DNA of 64,000 nucleotides from UA16 sp002292325 (GCA_943788645.1 CALSRC010000006.1:1-64000); one strand, 5' to 3'. Positions 17,100 to 26,443 are shown, numbered from the stretch's first letter. The notes: generated by a model not told the origin, from the sequence alone. Translations and numbers: made by a program.

Positions 17100-18902
17100 C
17101 TAAACCCTCACGGCGACGACAAGTACGTCATCCACTTGGTCCTCATCTCCCTTCCATTCGTGGAAAGCATCTGATAAGGCTTGCTCCATTTCTGGCATTG
17201 AAAGGGTTGATGCATGCACGAGTAATTCCCGGAACCGTTTCCGCATGAATTTCTTCCCGTTTGGCCCTCCAAATTGATCAGGAAAACCATCCGTCGCCAC
17301 ATAAATCACATCGCCTGCGATCAAGGGGAGGGTGTGCATCTGAAACTGCCGCGTTCCCGGCTCAAAAGATGCAATCGCCATCTTATCGGGTTTCAATTCT
17401 TGGAGCATCCCCTTGCGCACTAAGTATAACGGACAATTCGCGCCACTGTATTCCATTTCCATGCGTTCCATGTCAATGCTCACCATGGCCAAATCCATCC
17501 CATCGTTGACAGCGGTCTCATCGATTTGTTCTGACCGAAATCCTTGGGGCCTCAGAAGATCACATGCTGCACGATTCAATTGCTCAAGAACACGGTCTGG
17601 TTGGGTGTAGACTTTGGTAATCCGCTCTAAAGCATGGTGTCCAATCAAGCTCATAAATGCCCCGGGCACTCCATGCCCTGTGCAATCAATTGCTGAGAAC
17701 ATGCGCACCCTGCCGACGGAATGGAAGAAATAAAAATCCCCTGACACTCCGTCTCTTGGCTGGTAAAATACCGCGGACTCATCAAATACTTTCGCACGGT
17801 CAGTTGCCGAAGGAAGGATGGCCTGTTGAATGCGCTCAGCATAATTGATGCTATCCTTCAAATCGCCATAGAGCGACTCCACTTTGGCCTTTTGCTCTTG
17901 GACCTCCGCGGTTCTCAAGCGGACTTTCTCTTCCAATTCGCGTTCATTGTTCGCAAGGTCATCTCGCATCTTGAGAATGGCATGACCCAAGGCATCGTCC
18001 TCACTGAGCGGAGCATATTCCGCCTCGAATTGACCTTCTCCCACTTGCAGGCTAAACTCCCTTGTCCTGTTAATTCCGTCCGCCAATCGATTCACAGCCA
18101 CAGCCATTTCGCCGATTTCATCAGCACTCGCTTCAACAGGATGCACAAGCGGGGCCCCTCTTCCTAGATAAAGCAAAGCCCGTTTCAATTCGAGCACGGG
18201 CTTGACGATTGAGCGCGTCACACCCCAAGCAATAGCAAAGCCAAGGATCAGGATTCCGAGGGCCACATTGCCGGCATACCATTTCAATTGATTGCTCAGG
18301 GCATCCATCTGCGTGGTCGAAGCCGACAAGGCGTCCGTCTGTGCCTTGGACATGCGGTCCATTCTCATTCGAATCGACCCCGTAAATTGAGGGATGCTCG
18401 ACCCATCCAAGGCATAATATTCCGCATCCATCATCGCGATGGGATCGTCGTATGCCTGAAAAGAGGGCAAAAGCCGCATCACTTCGCTGTAAACCAAAAA
18501 CAAGTGCTCAATTTCAGTTGCCAGAGAATCGAACTGATGCTGCAATGCCAGATCATTCCATTTCGCTACCAACGGACGCATCCCTTGAATCTGATTCGGA
18601 ATCTCCGTTTCCATGAGCCCTGCGAGGTCCTGTTTCTCCGGATCGCGCGGTCCCGATTGGACCGAAAGCCAATGCCGAATGAGGATACGAGATTCTCCAA
18701 TGGAGCGGTCCAACTCCTCTAACCCTTGGATGCTGGGCGTCAGCACCCCTTCGATGTGTTGACTGAGTCGCTGGCTTTCTCCCAGGGTACTGCGGGTCAA
18801 TAAAAAGAGTGCACCTACCGCCATTCCAAAGATTCCGAAGCCCATGGATATGCGCCACCCAATGCCCCATTGGAACGTTTTTGGTACTCCCTTGCGAATC
18901 AT
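17100..18902 (-). CDS. HAMP-domain SpoIIE-type PP2C serine phosphatase (membrane sensor)
   Basis: 600 residues: TM helix 1 (about 17-37), an extracytoplasmic helical sensor region (about 38-205), TM helix 2 (about 208-233), a HAMP linker (about 234-285), a coiled-coil stretch (about 310-362) and a SpoIIE/RsbU PP2C domain (about 375-600). Metal-binding acids are visible in VSGDFYFF (Asp389) and DCTGHGVPGAF (Asp406), so the enzyme should be active. Such proteins dephosphorylate anti-sigma antagonists or other phosphoserine regulators. It is the last gene of a unit with a YfiR-like and a TPR protein. Confidence 0.88.
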   Translation of the reverse strand: MIRKGVPKTFQWGIGWRISMGFGIFGMAVGALFLLTRSTLGESQRLSQHIEGVLTPSIQGLEELDRSIGESRILIRHWLSVQSGPRDPEKQDLAGLMETEIPNQIQGMRPLVAKWNDLALQHQFDSLATEIEHLFLVYSEVMRLLPSFQAYDDPIAMMDAEYYALDGSSIPQFTGSIRMRMDRMSKAQTDALSASTTQMDALSNQLKWYAGNVALGILILGFAIAWGVTRSIVKPVLELKRALLYLGRGAPLVHPVEASADEIGEMAVAVNRLADGINRTREFSLQVGEGQFEAEYAPLSEDDALGHAILKMRDDLANNERELEEKVRLRTAEVQEQKAKVESLYGDLKDSINYAERIQQAILPSATDRAKVFDESAVFYQPRDGVSGDFYFFHSVGRVRMFSAIDCTGHGVPGAFMSLIGHHALERITKVYTQPDRVLEQLNRAACDLLRPQGFRSEQIDETAVNDGMDLAMVSIDMERMEMEYSGANCPLYLVRKGMLQELKPDKMAIASFEPGTRQFQMHTLPLIAGDVIYVATDGFPDQFGGPNGKKFMRKRFRELLVHASTLSMPEMEQALSDAFHEWKGDEDQVDDVLVVAVRV

Positions 18903-18943
18903 GCGGGCAATTTAACGCTGGAACACCAGCTTTTTTAGAACTC

Positions 18944-19870
18944 CTACCGATTCCGCAGCTGCTCCTCGATTTTAACTCGGTATTCCTCCGATGCTTCCGG
19001 TTGAGATAGGGCATAATAAATCGTCATCAGCCCCTTCAACGTTTCCAACCGATCCGGCCGCTGTGCCTGCGCTTTTCTCATAGGAATAAGCGACTGCTCA
19101 AACAAACCGACGCAGACGTCTTGAATTTCCATTAATTCAAACATCGACGTCGTGTGGTTGATTCGCTTAAGTTGCCGAACTCCGTGATTGTAAAGTGCAA
19201 TGGCCAGGTTGTATTGGCTGGCATAACTCGTGGGATCATGACTCAGCGATTCCTGGTAATGGGAGGTCGCCGACTCAAAGAGCCCCTGTTCTTCGGGCAA
19301 ACCGGCAAACCGCTCGGTTTCGAGCAGCTGTGCATAAGCCTGGCCGAGGTAGCGGTGCAAGTCGGCACGCTGAGGAGATAAATCTTGCCCCGGATTTAAG
19401 GAAGTTTGAATGGCCTCGTAGCGTCCCATCAATTCCAAAATCATCGGTTCCGCATTTGGGGTAAATCCCTCAACCCATTGAATGGCATCCCGGAAATAAC
19501 TTCGCGCCAAGAAATCCAATGCTTTTCGGGCCGTCTCGCGGTCAGCTGCAGGGAGGTTGGGCAGGCTCAATGCCCGCTGGAAACTCTGGGCAGCTTCTGT
19601 GCGAAAAACAGCCTCTTCGCCCGTCGCCCCCGAAGCTTTATGGAGCTCTTTTTGAACAAAACCGAGCACATACCACGCATGTCCATCAGAGCGATATGGG
19701 TCTTGTTGCATCGCGGGCTTCAATGCGTCATATGCCGCATCCCAGGATCCCGATTCGGCAAAGCGTGAAGCGGTTTCGATCGGGGTTTGAGCAGACAAGA
19801 CAGTCGATAGCGAAACCGCCAATCCTGCGAGCACCGATGTATTCATTAGATGGGAGAAGGTGCGCATCAT
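18944..19870 (-). CDS. Secreted TPR-repeat protein
   Basis: 308 residues from the ATG at 19870, which overlaps the upstream stop (ATGA). A signal peptide ends near VLS-AQ. The mature part is all helical, with TPR-like pairs such as WYVLGFVQKELHKA, HRYLGQAYAQLLE and ASQYNLAIALYNHGV. It probably works in the periplasm as a protein-binding scaffold. Position between a YfiR-like protein and a membrane phosphatase whose sensor faces the same compartment suggests it belongs to that signalling path; this is inference. Confidence 0.78.
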   Translation of the reverse strand: MMRTFSHLMNTSVLAGLAVSLSTVLSAQTPIETASRFAESGSWDAAYDALKPAMQQDPYRSDGHAWYVLGFVQKELHKASGATGEEAVFRTEAAQSFQRALSLPNLPAADRETARKALDFLARSYFRDAIQWVEGFTPNAEPMILELMGRYEAIQTSLNPGQDLSPQRADLHRYLGQAYAQLLETERFAGLPEEQGLFESATSHYQESLSHDPTSYASQYNLAIALYNHGVRQLKRINHTTSMFELMEIQDVCVGLFEQSLIPMRKAQAQRPDRLETLKGLMTIYYALSQPEASEEYRVKIEEQLRNR

Positions 19871-20466
19871 GGTGAAGTTTTTACGGCCCAAGACATGATT
19901 TTATTTCCAATGAGCATGCCTTTTTCCCGGGCTCGGTCTGCATTGATTTCATATCGAATTCTGTTTCCGACCGCAACGAAATTGATCAATGCACCGTTGG
20001 CAAGAGCTGCTTCTGAATTCGCTACAAGGAGCACGGGTTCATCGCTAAGCTGTTGGGCAACACGAAGCAATTCGCCTCCGCCAGGTTCACAATAAACAAC
20101 TTGGCCTGCCGGACGCTCCAAGAAAGAATCAACTGCGTCGAAGAAATCAATTTTAAGCGGCAGCGCTCCAATTAATTTCAACGCGTATTTATCCAGTAGT
20201 TCTTCGTAAAGCCGAAAGTTTCCGATGACTGCGATATGAAAATCATCAGCCTCCGGCTCTTCTGGCCATTCATTTGATGCCGCAAAATGGAACAGAAAGT
20301 TCGCTTGCATGATGGCCCTTGTATCGGTCTCATCGACACCCGCATTGACCTGTGCGAAAGCCCCGGATGAAAGGAGCACCAGGGAAAAAAGCCACACCAT
20401 ATTCAACGCCATCGTTCTGTTCAAACGAAGATCAAAAAGAAAGCGTATAGGGCGAAGAGCCATCAT
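19867..20466 (-). CDS. YfiR family periplasmic protein (DUF4154)
   Basis: 199 residues with an N-terminal signal (cleavage near AFA-QV). The family hallmark is the early ANFLFHFAASNEWPEE, then FHIAVIGNF, then a beta-alpha core ending GNRIRYEINADRAREKGM and LIGNKIMSWA. YfiR proteins are periplasmic; in Pseudomonas YfiR represses the membrane diguanylate cyclase YfiN. Here no cyclase is adjacent and the membrane partner is instead a HAMP-SpoIIE phosphatase two genes downstream. A long 5' leader with a hairpin precedes the gene. Confidence 0.85.
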   Translation of the reverse strand: MMALRPIRFLFDLRLNRTMALNMVWLFSLVLLSSGAFAQVNAGVDETDTRAIMQANFLFHFAASNEWPEEPEADDFHIAVIGNFRLYEELLDKYALKLIGALPLKIDFFDAVDSFLERPAGQVVYCEPGGGELLRVAQQLSDEPVLLVANSEAALANGALINFVAVGNRIRYEINADRAREKGMLIGNKIMSWAVKTSP

Positions 20467-20481
20467 GGTGTTGCGACATAT

Positions 20482-20525
20482 TTCACTTCCAGGTTCATGG
20501 CTGGTTGATCCAACTTGGAAGTGAA
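20482..20525. repeat. Inverted repeat in the leader of the YfiR operon
   Basis: Arms TTCACTTCCAGG (20482-20493) and CTTGGAAGTGAA (20514-20525) pair with one mismatch around a 20-base loop. It lies between the end of the GbsR-type gene and the YfiR start. It could be an RNA hairpin at the transcript 5' end, an operator for a dimeric regulator, or a terminator without a T-tract. Confidence 0.6.
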
Positions 20526-20531
20526 TTTATT

Positions 20532-20539
20532 CGAAGGTA
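20532..20539 (-). promoter_or_regulatory. Possible -7 box of the YfiR-TPR-phosphatase operon (TACCTTCG)
   Basis: On the minus strand the sequence reads TACCTTCG, one base from TAnnTTTG and identical to a box ahead of polA at 46495. A start of transcription 5-8 bases downstream would fall at the edge of the inverted repeat at 20525. The -33 position has only TTCC. Confidence 0.3.
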
Positions 20540-20568
20540 AGAAAGCACATTGATGAAAGGAAGCGTTT

Positions 20569-21075
20569 TCACTTTGTTCGCAGTGGAGAAAGTATCCAAC
20601 TCCACCACCAGGACTCAGACTCACTTTTTGCAACGTCCAAGGCTTGATTTAATTGAGAGGCGCGATTGACGATCACCGAGAGTCGCGAGTGAAAGGCCTC
20701 CTGTCCAGAGTTCAAGAGCTCTTTTTTATGCTCGTCGTTCCACTTGGCCAATTCCAAAAGAGGAACGAGCTCCCGGTTCTTGCGTTGATGTAGAATCGCC
20801 AGCAGCATCGTCCAGGGGTCTTGCTCCGCGACGTACTTGATTTGCCGGGTGCCAATGCGCTTAATGGGATGAGCCAACTTCCAATCGACAAGCTCCTGCA
20901 ATACCGTGTGTGCTCGGCCACGGCTCATGTTCAATGCTTCCATGGCTGCATCAGTCGGTTGGGGGTTTGACTGAATCAATAACCATGCGTGCACGGAAAG
21001 CATGGCCTTGGGGACTCCCCAGTTGGCCCCAACTTTTTCCCAGTGCTGAATGAACGATGCTTGCGTTTCCGTCAA
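20569..21075 (-). CDS. GbsR/MarR-type transcriptional regulator
   Basis: 168 residues if translation starts at TTG 21075; ATT at 21084 is an alternative, and the only in-frame ATG (21162) lies 82 bp inside the upstream oxidoreductase gene. The N-terminal SFIQHWEKVGANWGVPKAM and a winged helix-turn-helix (ALNMSRGRAHTVLQELVDW followed by the wing IGTRQIKYV) match the GbsR family, whose members often respond to choline, betaine or related amines. The frame closes an apparent operon of LD-carboxypeptidase, kbl and an FAD oxidase, so local control is plausible. Confidence 0.78.
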   Translation of the reverse strand: MTETQASFIQHWEKVGANWGVPKAMLSVHAWLLIQSNPQPTDAAMEALNMSRGRAHTVLQELVDWKLAHPIKRIGTRQIKYVAEQDPWTMLLAILHQRKNRELVPLLELAKWNDEHKKELLNSGQEAFHSRLSVIVNRASQLNQALDVAKSESESWWWSWILSPLRTK

Positions 21076-21079
21076 ACTT

Positions 21080-22132
21080 TCAATTTTCTGTGAAAGTACG
21101 GAATCTTTTGGGGTGGACCTCAGACGGGACTTCAGATATTTCGCCCAACAGCGCCTGAACAACCCACCTCACCATCGTGGGGCCAATCGATACCCCACGG
21201 GTTCCCCAGCCTGTGCAAGCGAAATAATATGGATGCTTCGGAGAAACCTGGCCCAGGATAGGTCGGCGATCAAAACACGAAGGCCTCAAGCCCGCCTGAT
21301 GCTGCATTATTTGAGGTTCCCGATCACTTTGGCACCGAACCCGGGTCACTTGCTCGAGCAAATGTGCAGGCGTTTCCTCCAGGCAAACAGGCTCAACAAC
21401 ATCCCAGCGGTAGGTCGAACCGACGCGGTAAGTTCCATCGGGAAGTGGCAATGCCCAACTGACATTATTGACGGTTTCTTGGCCCCAGTCCTCCGACGGT
21501 TGGATGTTGAGCACCTCCCCATGATTGCGCCGCAATTCCAATCCAAAGAGAGCCAAATCGTTTGCGGCCCCCACACCCCGGCAATCGATTACCGCATCGA
21601 ATCCGTCCGGGCACCCATCCGCCATTTTCCAACTTTGGAGCTGCCAATCGCCTTGTGAACGCCAGCGCTCACGGCTGGCGCGGGTGAAGGATGGTACATC
21701 GAGCCAACCCGCATTCGGTATCCGGCCTGCTCCAAACGGTGCGATCACACTTTCATGCAAATCAGACGAGGTCAAAGTTTCAAGAAATTCCGACACTTCG
21801 TGATCACCCTCCGCTCGTTCATTCCACAATTCCGCATACGCCTCATCTGGAAAAATCCGAACAATGGGGACCCGATGCCAAAGCTCGATCCCGAGTTCTT
21901 TTTCGATTTGCTGAAACCGCGTTTGAGCTTCTTCTTGCTGCACTTTGGCGTTCCATTGAGCTAAAATCCTGCGAAATGAAACGGGATTGAACATGCCTGC
22001 CGCCACGTCAGATGCAGCCGGTCCCCCATCGCTCCATTGCTCAAATGCCAAACCCCGGTGGTGCAGTTCCCAGGCAACCAATGCCCCGGCAAGACCGTCG
22101 CCTACAATGAGGGTTCGTCTCGGCGAAGGCAT
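21080..22132 (-). CDS. FAD-dependent amine/D-amino-acid oxidoreductase (DAO family)
   Basis: 350 residues. The N-terminal dinucleotide fold shows LIVGDGLAGALVAWELHHRG, a GxGxxG-type FAD motif, and the C-terminal DAO signature region includes GLRPSCFDRRPILG and CTGWGTRGVSIGP. Family members oxidise glycine, sarcosine or D-amino acids; the substrate cannot be fixed from sequence. It follows kbl by 3 bp. As kbl makes or uses glycine, an oxidase for glycine or a related amine would fit, but that is inference. Confidence 0.8.
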   Translation of the reverse strand: MPSPRRTLIVGDGLAGALVAWELHHRGLAFEQWSDGGPAASDVAAGMFNPVSFRRILAQWNAKVQQEEAQTRFQQIEKELGIELWHRVPIVRIFPDEAYAELWNERAEGDHEVSEFLETLTSSDLHESVIAPFGAGRIPNAGWLDVPSFTRASRERWRSQGDWQLQSWKMADGCPDGFDAVIDCRGVGAANDLALFGLELRRNHGEVLNIQPSEDWGQETVNNVSWALPLPDGTYRVGSTYRWDVVEPVCLEETPAHLLEQVTRVRCQSDREPQIMQHQAGLRPSCFDRRPILGQVSPKHPYYFACTGWGTRGVSIGPTMVRWVVQALLGEISEVPSEVHPKRFRTFTEN

Positions 22133-22135
22133 CTA

Positions 22136-23338
22136 TTAACTCAATTCCAAAACACCCAATTCTCGGCTCACTCGCTCAAAAGCATTAATCGCCTGATCCA
22201 AGTGCTCGCGCGTGTGCGCTGCAGACAACTGGACCCGAATTCGCGCTTGGTCCTTTGGGACCACCGGATAGAAAAAGCCGATAACATATATGCCTTCTTC
22301 GAGTAACCGGTTCGCCATGTCTTGGGACAGTTTGGCATCGCCAAGCATTACCGGCACAATGGCCGACTCGCCATCTTTGATGGGCAGGCCCAATCGGCGC
22401 ATTCCTGCTTTGAAATAATTTGTATTCTCCTCCAGTTGATCACGAAGCGCGGTAGATTCGCTCAGCATTTTGAACACTTCCAAAGACGCTCCAACAATGT
22501 TCGGAGCCAAGCTATTGGAGAACAAATAGGGGCGCGAACGCTGCCGAAGTATTTCGATGATTTCCTTCCGACCCGTGGTAAATCCTCCCATCGCACCTCC
22601 CACTGCCTTTCCCAATGTGCCCGTAATGATGTCCACCCGTCCAAGCGCATCGCGCAACTCAATGCTGCCTCTACCAGTCGCACCAATGAAACCCGTAGCG
22701 TGGCATTCGTCTACCATCACCAGTGCATCGTACTGATCCGCGAGATCGCAGATTTTATCAATTTGCGCCACGTACCCGTCCATGGAAAAAACCCCGTCTG
22801 TAACGATGATTTTGAAGCGATGCTTCTCAGCAGAGGCCTTTTGCAGTTGCGCTTCCAAATCCTCCATATCGTTGTTGGCATACCGGTACCGGGCTGCTTT
22901 GCACAACCGCACACCGTCGATGATGCTTGCGTGATTCAAAGAATCCGAAATGATGGCATCCTCCGCACTCAACAACGGCTCAAAAACGCCGCCATTTGCA
23001 TCAAATGCAGCAGCGTAGAGGATGGTGTCTTCGGTATGATGAAACTCGGCAATCGTCGCCTCTAACTCCTTGTGAATATCCTGCGTTCCACAGATAAAGC
23101 GCACACTTGACATCCCAAACCCATGCGTGTCAATGGTGCGTTTTGCCGCTTCGCAGATCCTGGGGTGGCTGCTTAAACCAAGGTAATTGTTCGCACAAAA
23201 ATTAAGCACCTTGGACCCGTCGGTTAACGTGATTTCCACGTCTTGGGCACCGGCGATAATTCGTTCTTTTTTGAACAGCCCCGCCGACTCAATTTGCTTG
23301 AGCTCGGCTTCGAGATGGGATTGCATGGAACCGTACAT
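22136..23338 (-). CDS. kbl: Glycine C-acetyltransferase (2-amino-3-ketobutyrate CoA ligase)
   Basis: This PLP enzyme cleaves 2-amino-3-oxobutyrate with CoA to glycine and acetyl-CoA, the second step of threonine breakdown. 400 residues, the usual length, starting MYGSMQSHLEAEL as in homologues. The PLP lysine is Lys244 in ITGTLGKAVGGAMGG, the same number as in E. coli Kbl, and VDECHATGFIG carries the pyridine-nitrogen Asp. No threonine dehydrogenase is in the window. It lies within a minus-strand operon. Confidence 0.92.
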   Translation of the reverse strand: MYGSMQSHLEAELKQIESAGLFKKERIIAGAQDVEITLTDGSKVLNFCANNYLGLSSHPRICEAAKRTIDTHGFGMSSVRFICGTQDIHKELEATIAEFHHTEDTILYAAAFDANGGVFEPLLSAEDAIISDSLNHASIIDGVRLCKAARYRYANNDMEDLEAQLQKASAEKHRFKIIVTDGVFSMDGYVAQIDKICDLADQYDALVMVDECHATGFIGATGRGSIELRDALGRVDIITGTLGKAVGGAMGGFTTGRKEIIEILRQRSRPYLFSNSLAPNIVGASLEVFKMLSESTALRDQLEENTNYFKAGMRRLGLPIKDGESAIVPVMLGDAKLSQDMANRLLEEGIYVIGFFYPVVPKDQARIRVQLSAAHTREHLDQAINAFERVSRELGVLELS

Positions 23339-23375
23339 ATGAAAATGATTAAGCTTATTTCGGTGCGAAATTAGG

Positions 23376-24257
23376 TCAAAACCGGTCGACCCAATGGGCT
23401 GCTTGATTCAGTCCTGCACCGAGCATGAGCGGTTCGTTTTGCTGGCCGTGGCCAATGGGCACGCCCCAATGCAACGGCTTTTCTTGGGGCCAATGGGTTT
23501 GAATCAATTCCACAAGGCCCTGCCCAAAAGGATTGTCAACCGCTTGACCATCGGCAATCGTGTTGTCATGCAAATCCAAAAAATCTCCCATCAGAAGACC
23601 ATGCGCCTTCTCAAAGACGCCCGCTAAGCGCAGAGCAAGCAACATTCGATCGATGTGGTAGATGTATTCATCCAAGTCTTCCAGCACCAACCAAGCACCC
23701 GTGCAATCGGGAAAATAAGGGGTCCCAAGTAAGCTGTACAACACCGATAGATTGCCCCCAACAACGGGAACATCGGCCATTGGTGATTCCTCGGTTAAGG
23801 CCTGCCAAAAGTGCTGTTGGGCAGATTCCGAGGACGAGCTAAACGTATTCGCTACAGGTGCATGCAATGAAGCCACGCCCTGTCTTTGGGCCCAACCGTG
23901 TAAAGCAGTCACATCACTGAATCCAATCAACCACTTGGGGTCGCTCTTGAATGCCTGCGCATCGAGCAAAGGCAATATCCGACCGCACCCATAACCTCCG
24001 CGCATGGCCCAAATCGCCCGAACTCCATCATCGGCAAACCCGGCATTGAGAATGGCCGCACGGTGTGCATCCGCTCCTCCAAACTGGCCCGCACGTTGCA
24101 ACAATCCTTCTGGAACGACAGGATTGAACCCTGCATCGCGGATGACTGCGACCGCATCATGGACCTGAGATTCCATCACAAACCGCGCTGGTGCTGCAAG
24201 CAAAATGTCCGAACCCGGTGCGAGCAATGCGGGAATTCGATAGGTTTCGTGAATCAT
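23376..24257 (-). CDS. LD-carboxypeptidase, peptidase family S66
   Basis: 293 residues from the ATG at 24257; the frame is open upstream but only through metG sequence. The enzyme removes the terminal D-alanine from murein tetrapeptides during recycling. Motifs: IWAMRGGYGCGRILPLL, the nucleophile Ser114 in IGFSDVTALH, the acidic LEDLDEYIYHIDRM and the catalytic His in GVPIGHG near residue 272. All three triad residues appear present. It diverges from metG across 62 bp and leads the kbl operon. Confidence 0.9.
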   Translation of the reverse strand: MIHETYRIPALLAPGSDILLAAPARFVMESQVHDAVAVIRDAGFNPVVPEGLLQRAGQFGGADAHRAAILNAGFADDGVRAIWAMRGGYGCGRILPLLDAQAFKSDPKWLIGFSDVTALHGWAQRQGVASLHAPVANTFSSSSESAQQHFWQALTEESPMADVPVVGGNLSVLYSLLGTPYFPDCTGAWLVLEDLDEYIYHIDRMLLALRLAGVFEKAHGLLMGDFLDLHDNTIADGQAVDNPFGQGLVELIQTHWPQEKPLHWGVPIGHGQQNEPLMLGAGLNQAAHWVDRF

Positions 24258-24319
24258 CCTTTGCAAGATGGGTCGGGATGGGGAAAAAGCCCGAAATTTG
24301 TACCACTTTCGAACGAACC

Positions 24320-26413
24320 ATGACTGCACATTCTTCTTTCCGTCACCCGAAGCGACTGATGATGACCTCTGCGTTGCCCTATGCCAATGGGCAGATCCAC
24401 ATTGGCCATGTAGCTGGAGCTTATTTGCCTGGAGACATCCGAGCACGGTTTGAACGGATGGCAGGATCCGATGTCGTTTGGGTATGTGGGAGCGATGAAC
24501 ACGGCGCCGCCATCACCTTGCGGGCGAAAAAAGATGGCGTCACCCCACGCGAAATTGTGGACCAGTACCACCATGAAATGCAGGAGGCGTTCAAAGGGTT
24601 GGACATTTCATTTGATCATTATTCGCGCACTTCGAGCGAAAAACATCACAGGGTAGCGCAAGATTTCTTCTTGAAACTCCTCGACCAAGGAAGTTTTGAA
24701 GTGAAAACGGAGGCTCAATTTTACGACTCAGAAGCCGACCAATTCCTCGCAGACCGCTACATCACTGGCACCTGCCCCAAGTGCGAAGCCCCGGGAGCGT
24801 ACGGCGATCAATGCGAAAAATGCGGGACAGCTTTGTCTCCGACCGACCTCATTGATCCCCAATCAACCCTCAGTGGAGCAACCCCGGAGTTGAAGGATAC
24901 CACCCTGTGGTACTTGCCCATGGGACGCCATGAAGGCTGGCTCAAATCTTATATAGAAACCGGTGAATTGAATGGCGGAGCGCACCACGATGCTTCAGCT
25001 TGGAAGGCCCACGTCACAGGACAATGCCGCAGCTGGATTGACAGCGGGTTGCAGAGCCGTGCGATGACACGCGACTTGGACTGGGGTGTTCCAGTGCCTG
25101 TGGAAGGCGCCGACGGAAAGGTGCTTTACGTCTGGTTGGATGCCCCCATTGGCTATATCACGTCGACCATGGAATGGGCCGAAACGTCCGGGCAAAACTG
25201 GCGCGACTGGTGGCAATCCGATGATGCCGAATTGATCCACTTCATTGGCAAGGACAACATCGTTTTCCATTGCCTCATTTTTCCCATCCTCCTCAAAGAA
25301 CACGGTGACTACATATTGCCCACCAACGTTCCAGCCAATGCATTCATGAACCTGGAAGGCGACAAGATTTCAACGTCGCGCAATTGGGCCGTTTGGGTCA
25401 ACGAATTCCTAGCTGAATTCCCCGGCAAAAGCGATGAACTACGCTACGTCCTTGCGAGCATCATGCCGGAGCAAAAGGACAGTGAATTCACGTGGGCAGA
25501 TTACCGTGAACGGGTCAACAACGAATTGGCGGACGTGCTGGGCAATTTTGTCAATCGCGTGCTGGTGTTGACGCGTAAATACTACGACGCTGTGGTCCCC
25601 GAAATCGCTTCGCAGGCGCTCACTGCTGAGGACCAAGCGGTCCTCGCAACCTTGGAATCCGCACCGATCAAAATCGCCGATTTCATCCGCCGAAGCCGAT
25701 TCCGCGATGCCCTGCAAGAAGCCATGGGGGTGGCCCGACTTGGCAACAAATACATGACAGAGCAAGAACCTTGGAAGGTCTTCAAGACCGATGCCGAGCG
25801 CACCGCGATGATCATGAACACCTGCATCCAAGTCGCCGCAAATTGTGCCGTCCTGCTCGAGCCGTTTTTGCCACAGACCGCCAAAAAACTGCAGACCGCG
25901 TTTGGCATTTCCAACGCCGCTTGGGAAGCCGTCCGCCCTGACATGATCGCCGCTGGACAAAAACTGGGAGAACTCCCCATTTTGTTCGAAAAGGTGGACG
26001 AAGAAACCGTTGCTGCCCAAGTATCCAAACTCGAATCCGCCCGCGCTACCGCTTCTGGGGCTCGCATGGATTGTGAACCATTGAAAGAGACCATGACATT
26101 TGAAGATTTCCAAAAGCTCGACCTGAGGGTCGGAGAGGTAACGGCCTGCGAACGGGTTCCCAAGGCAGACAAACTTCTGCAATTGACCATTCGAACGGGG
26201 CTTGATGAGCGCACTGTTCTGAGCGGAATTGCCGAACATTTTGAACCGGAAGAAGTCGTCGGAAGGCGCGTCACGCTCCTGGCCAATTTGGCCCCGCGTA
26301 AAATTCGCGGAATCGAAAGTCAGGGCATGGTGCTCATGGCTGAAACCGAAGATGGGGCGCTGCGTTTTGTCACACCAGAGGAAGGCTCTTCTGCCGGTGA
26401 CGTCATTCGCTAA
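24320..26413 (+). CDS. metG: Methionyl-tRNA synthetase
   Basis: 697 residues from the ATG at 24320. HIGH is present in YANGQIHIGH (21-30). The zinc knuckle has CPKC and CEKC (about 152-170), and the KMSKS loop reads GDKISTSRNW (about 346), a normal variant. An anticodon-binding helical domain follows, and a C-terminal EMAP-II-like tRNA-binding domain (about 590-697, FQKLDLRVGEVTACERV) that serves as the dimerisation module. Essential for translation. Confidence 0.97.
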   Translation: MTAHSSFRHPKRLMMTSALPYANGQIHIGHVAGAYLPGDIRARFERMAGSDVVWVCGSDEHGAAITLRAKKDGVTPREIVDQYHHEMQEAFKGLDISFDHYSRTSSEKHHRVAQDFFLKLLDQGSFEVKTEAQFYDSEADQFLADRYITGTCPKCEAPGAYGDQCEKCGTALSPTDLIDPQSTLSGATPELKDTTLWYLPMGRHEGWLKSYIETGELNGGAHHDASAWKAHVTGQCRSWIDSGLQSRAMTRDLDWGVPVPVEGADGKVLYVWLDAPIGYITSTMEWAETSGQNWRDWWQSDDAELIHFIGKDNIVFHCLIFPILLKEHGDYILPTNVPANAFMNLEGDKISTSRNWAVWVNEFLAEFPGKSDELRYVLASIMPEQKDSEFTWADYRERVNNELADVLGNFVNRVLVLTRKYYDAVVPEIASQALTAEDQAVLATLESAPIKIADFIRRSRFRDALQEAMGVARLGNKYMTEQEPWKVFKTDAERTAMIMNTCIQVAANCAVLLEPFLPQTAKKLQTAFGISNAAWEAVRPDMIAAGQKLGELPILFEKVDEETVAAQVSKLESARATASGARMDCEPLKETMTFEDFQKLDLRVGEVTACERVPKADKLLQLTIRTGLDERTVLSGIAEHFEPEEVVGRRVTLLANLAPRKIRGIESQGMVLMAETEDGALRFVTPEEGSSAGDVIR

Positions 26414-26443
26414 GAACGCAACCTCTTCAGATCGAAACTCAAC

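Noticed and set aside
22322..23065. 247-residue open frame antisense to kbl
   Set aside because: Kbl is complete with all its motifs on the other strand; the antisense translation shows no recognisable domain.
25439..26239. 266-residue open frame antisense to metG
   Set aside because: It is the opposite strand of conserved synthetase sequence with no supporting motif.
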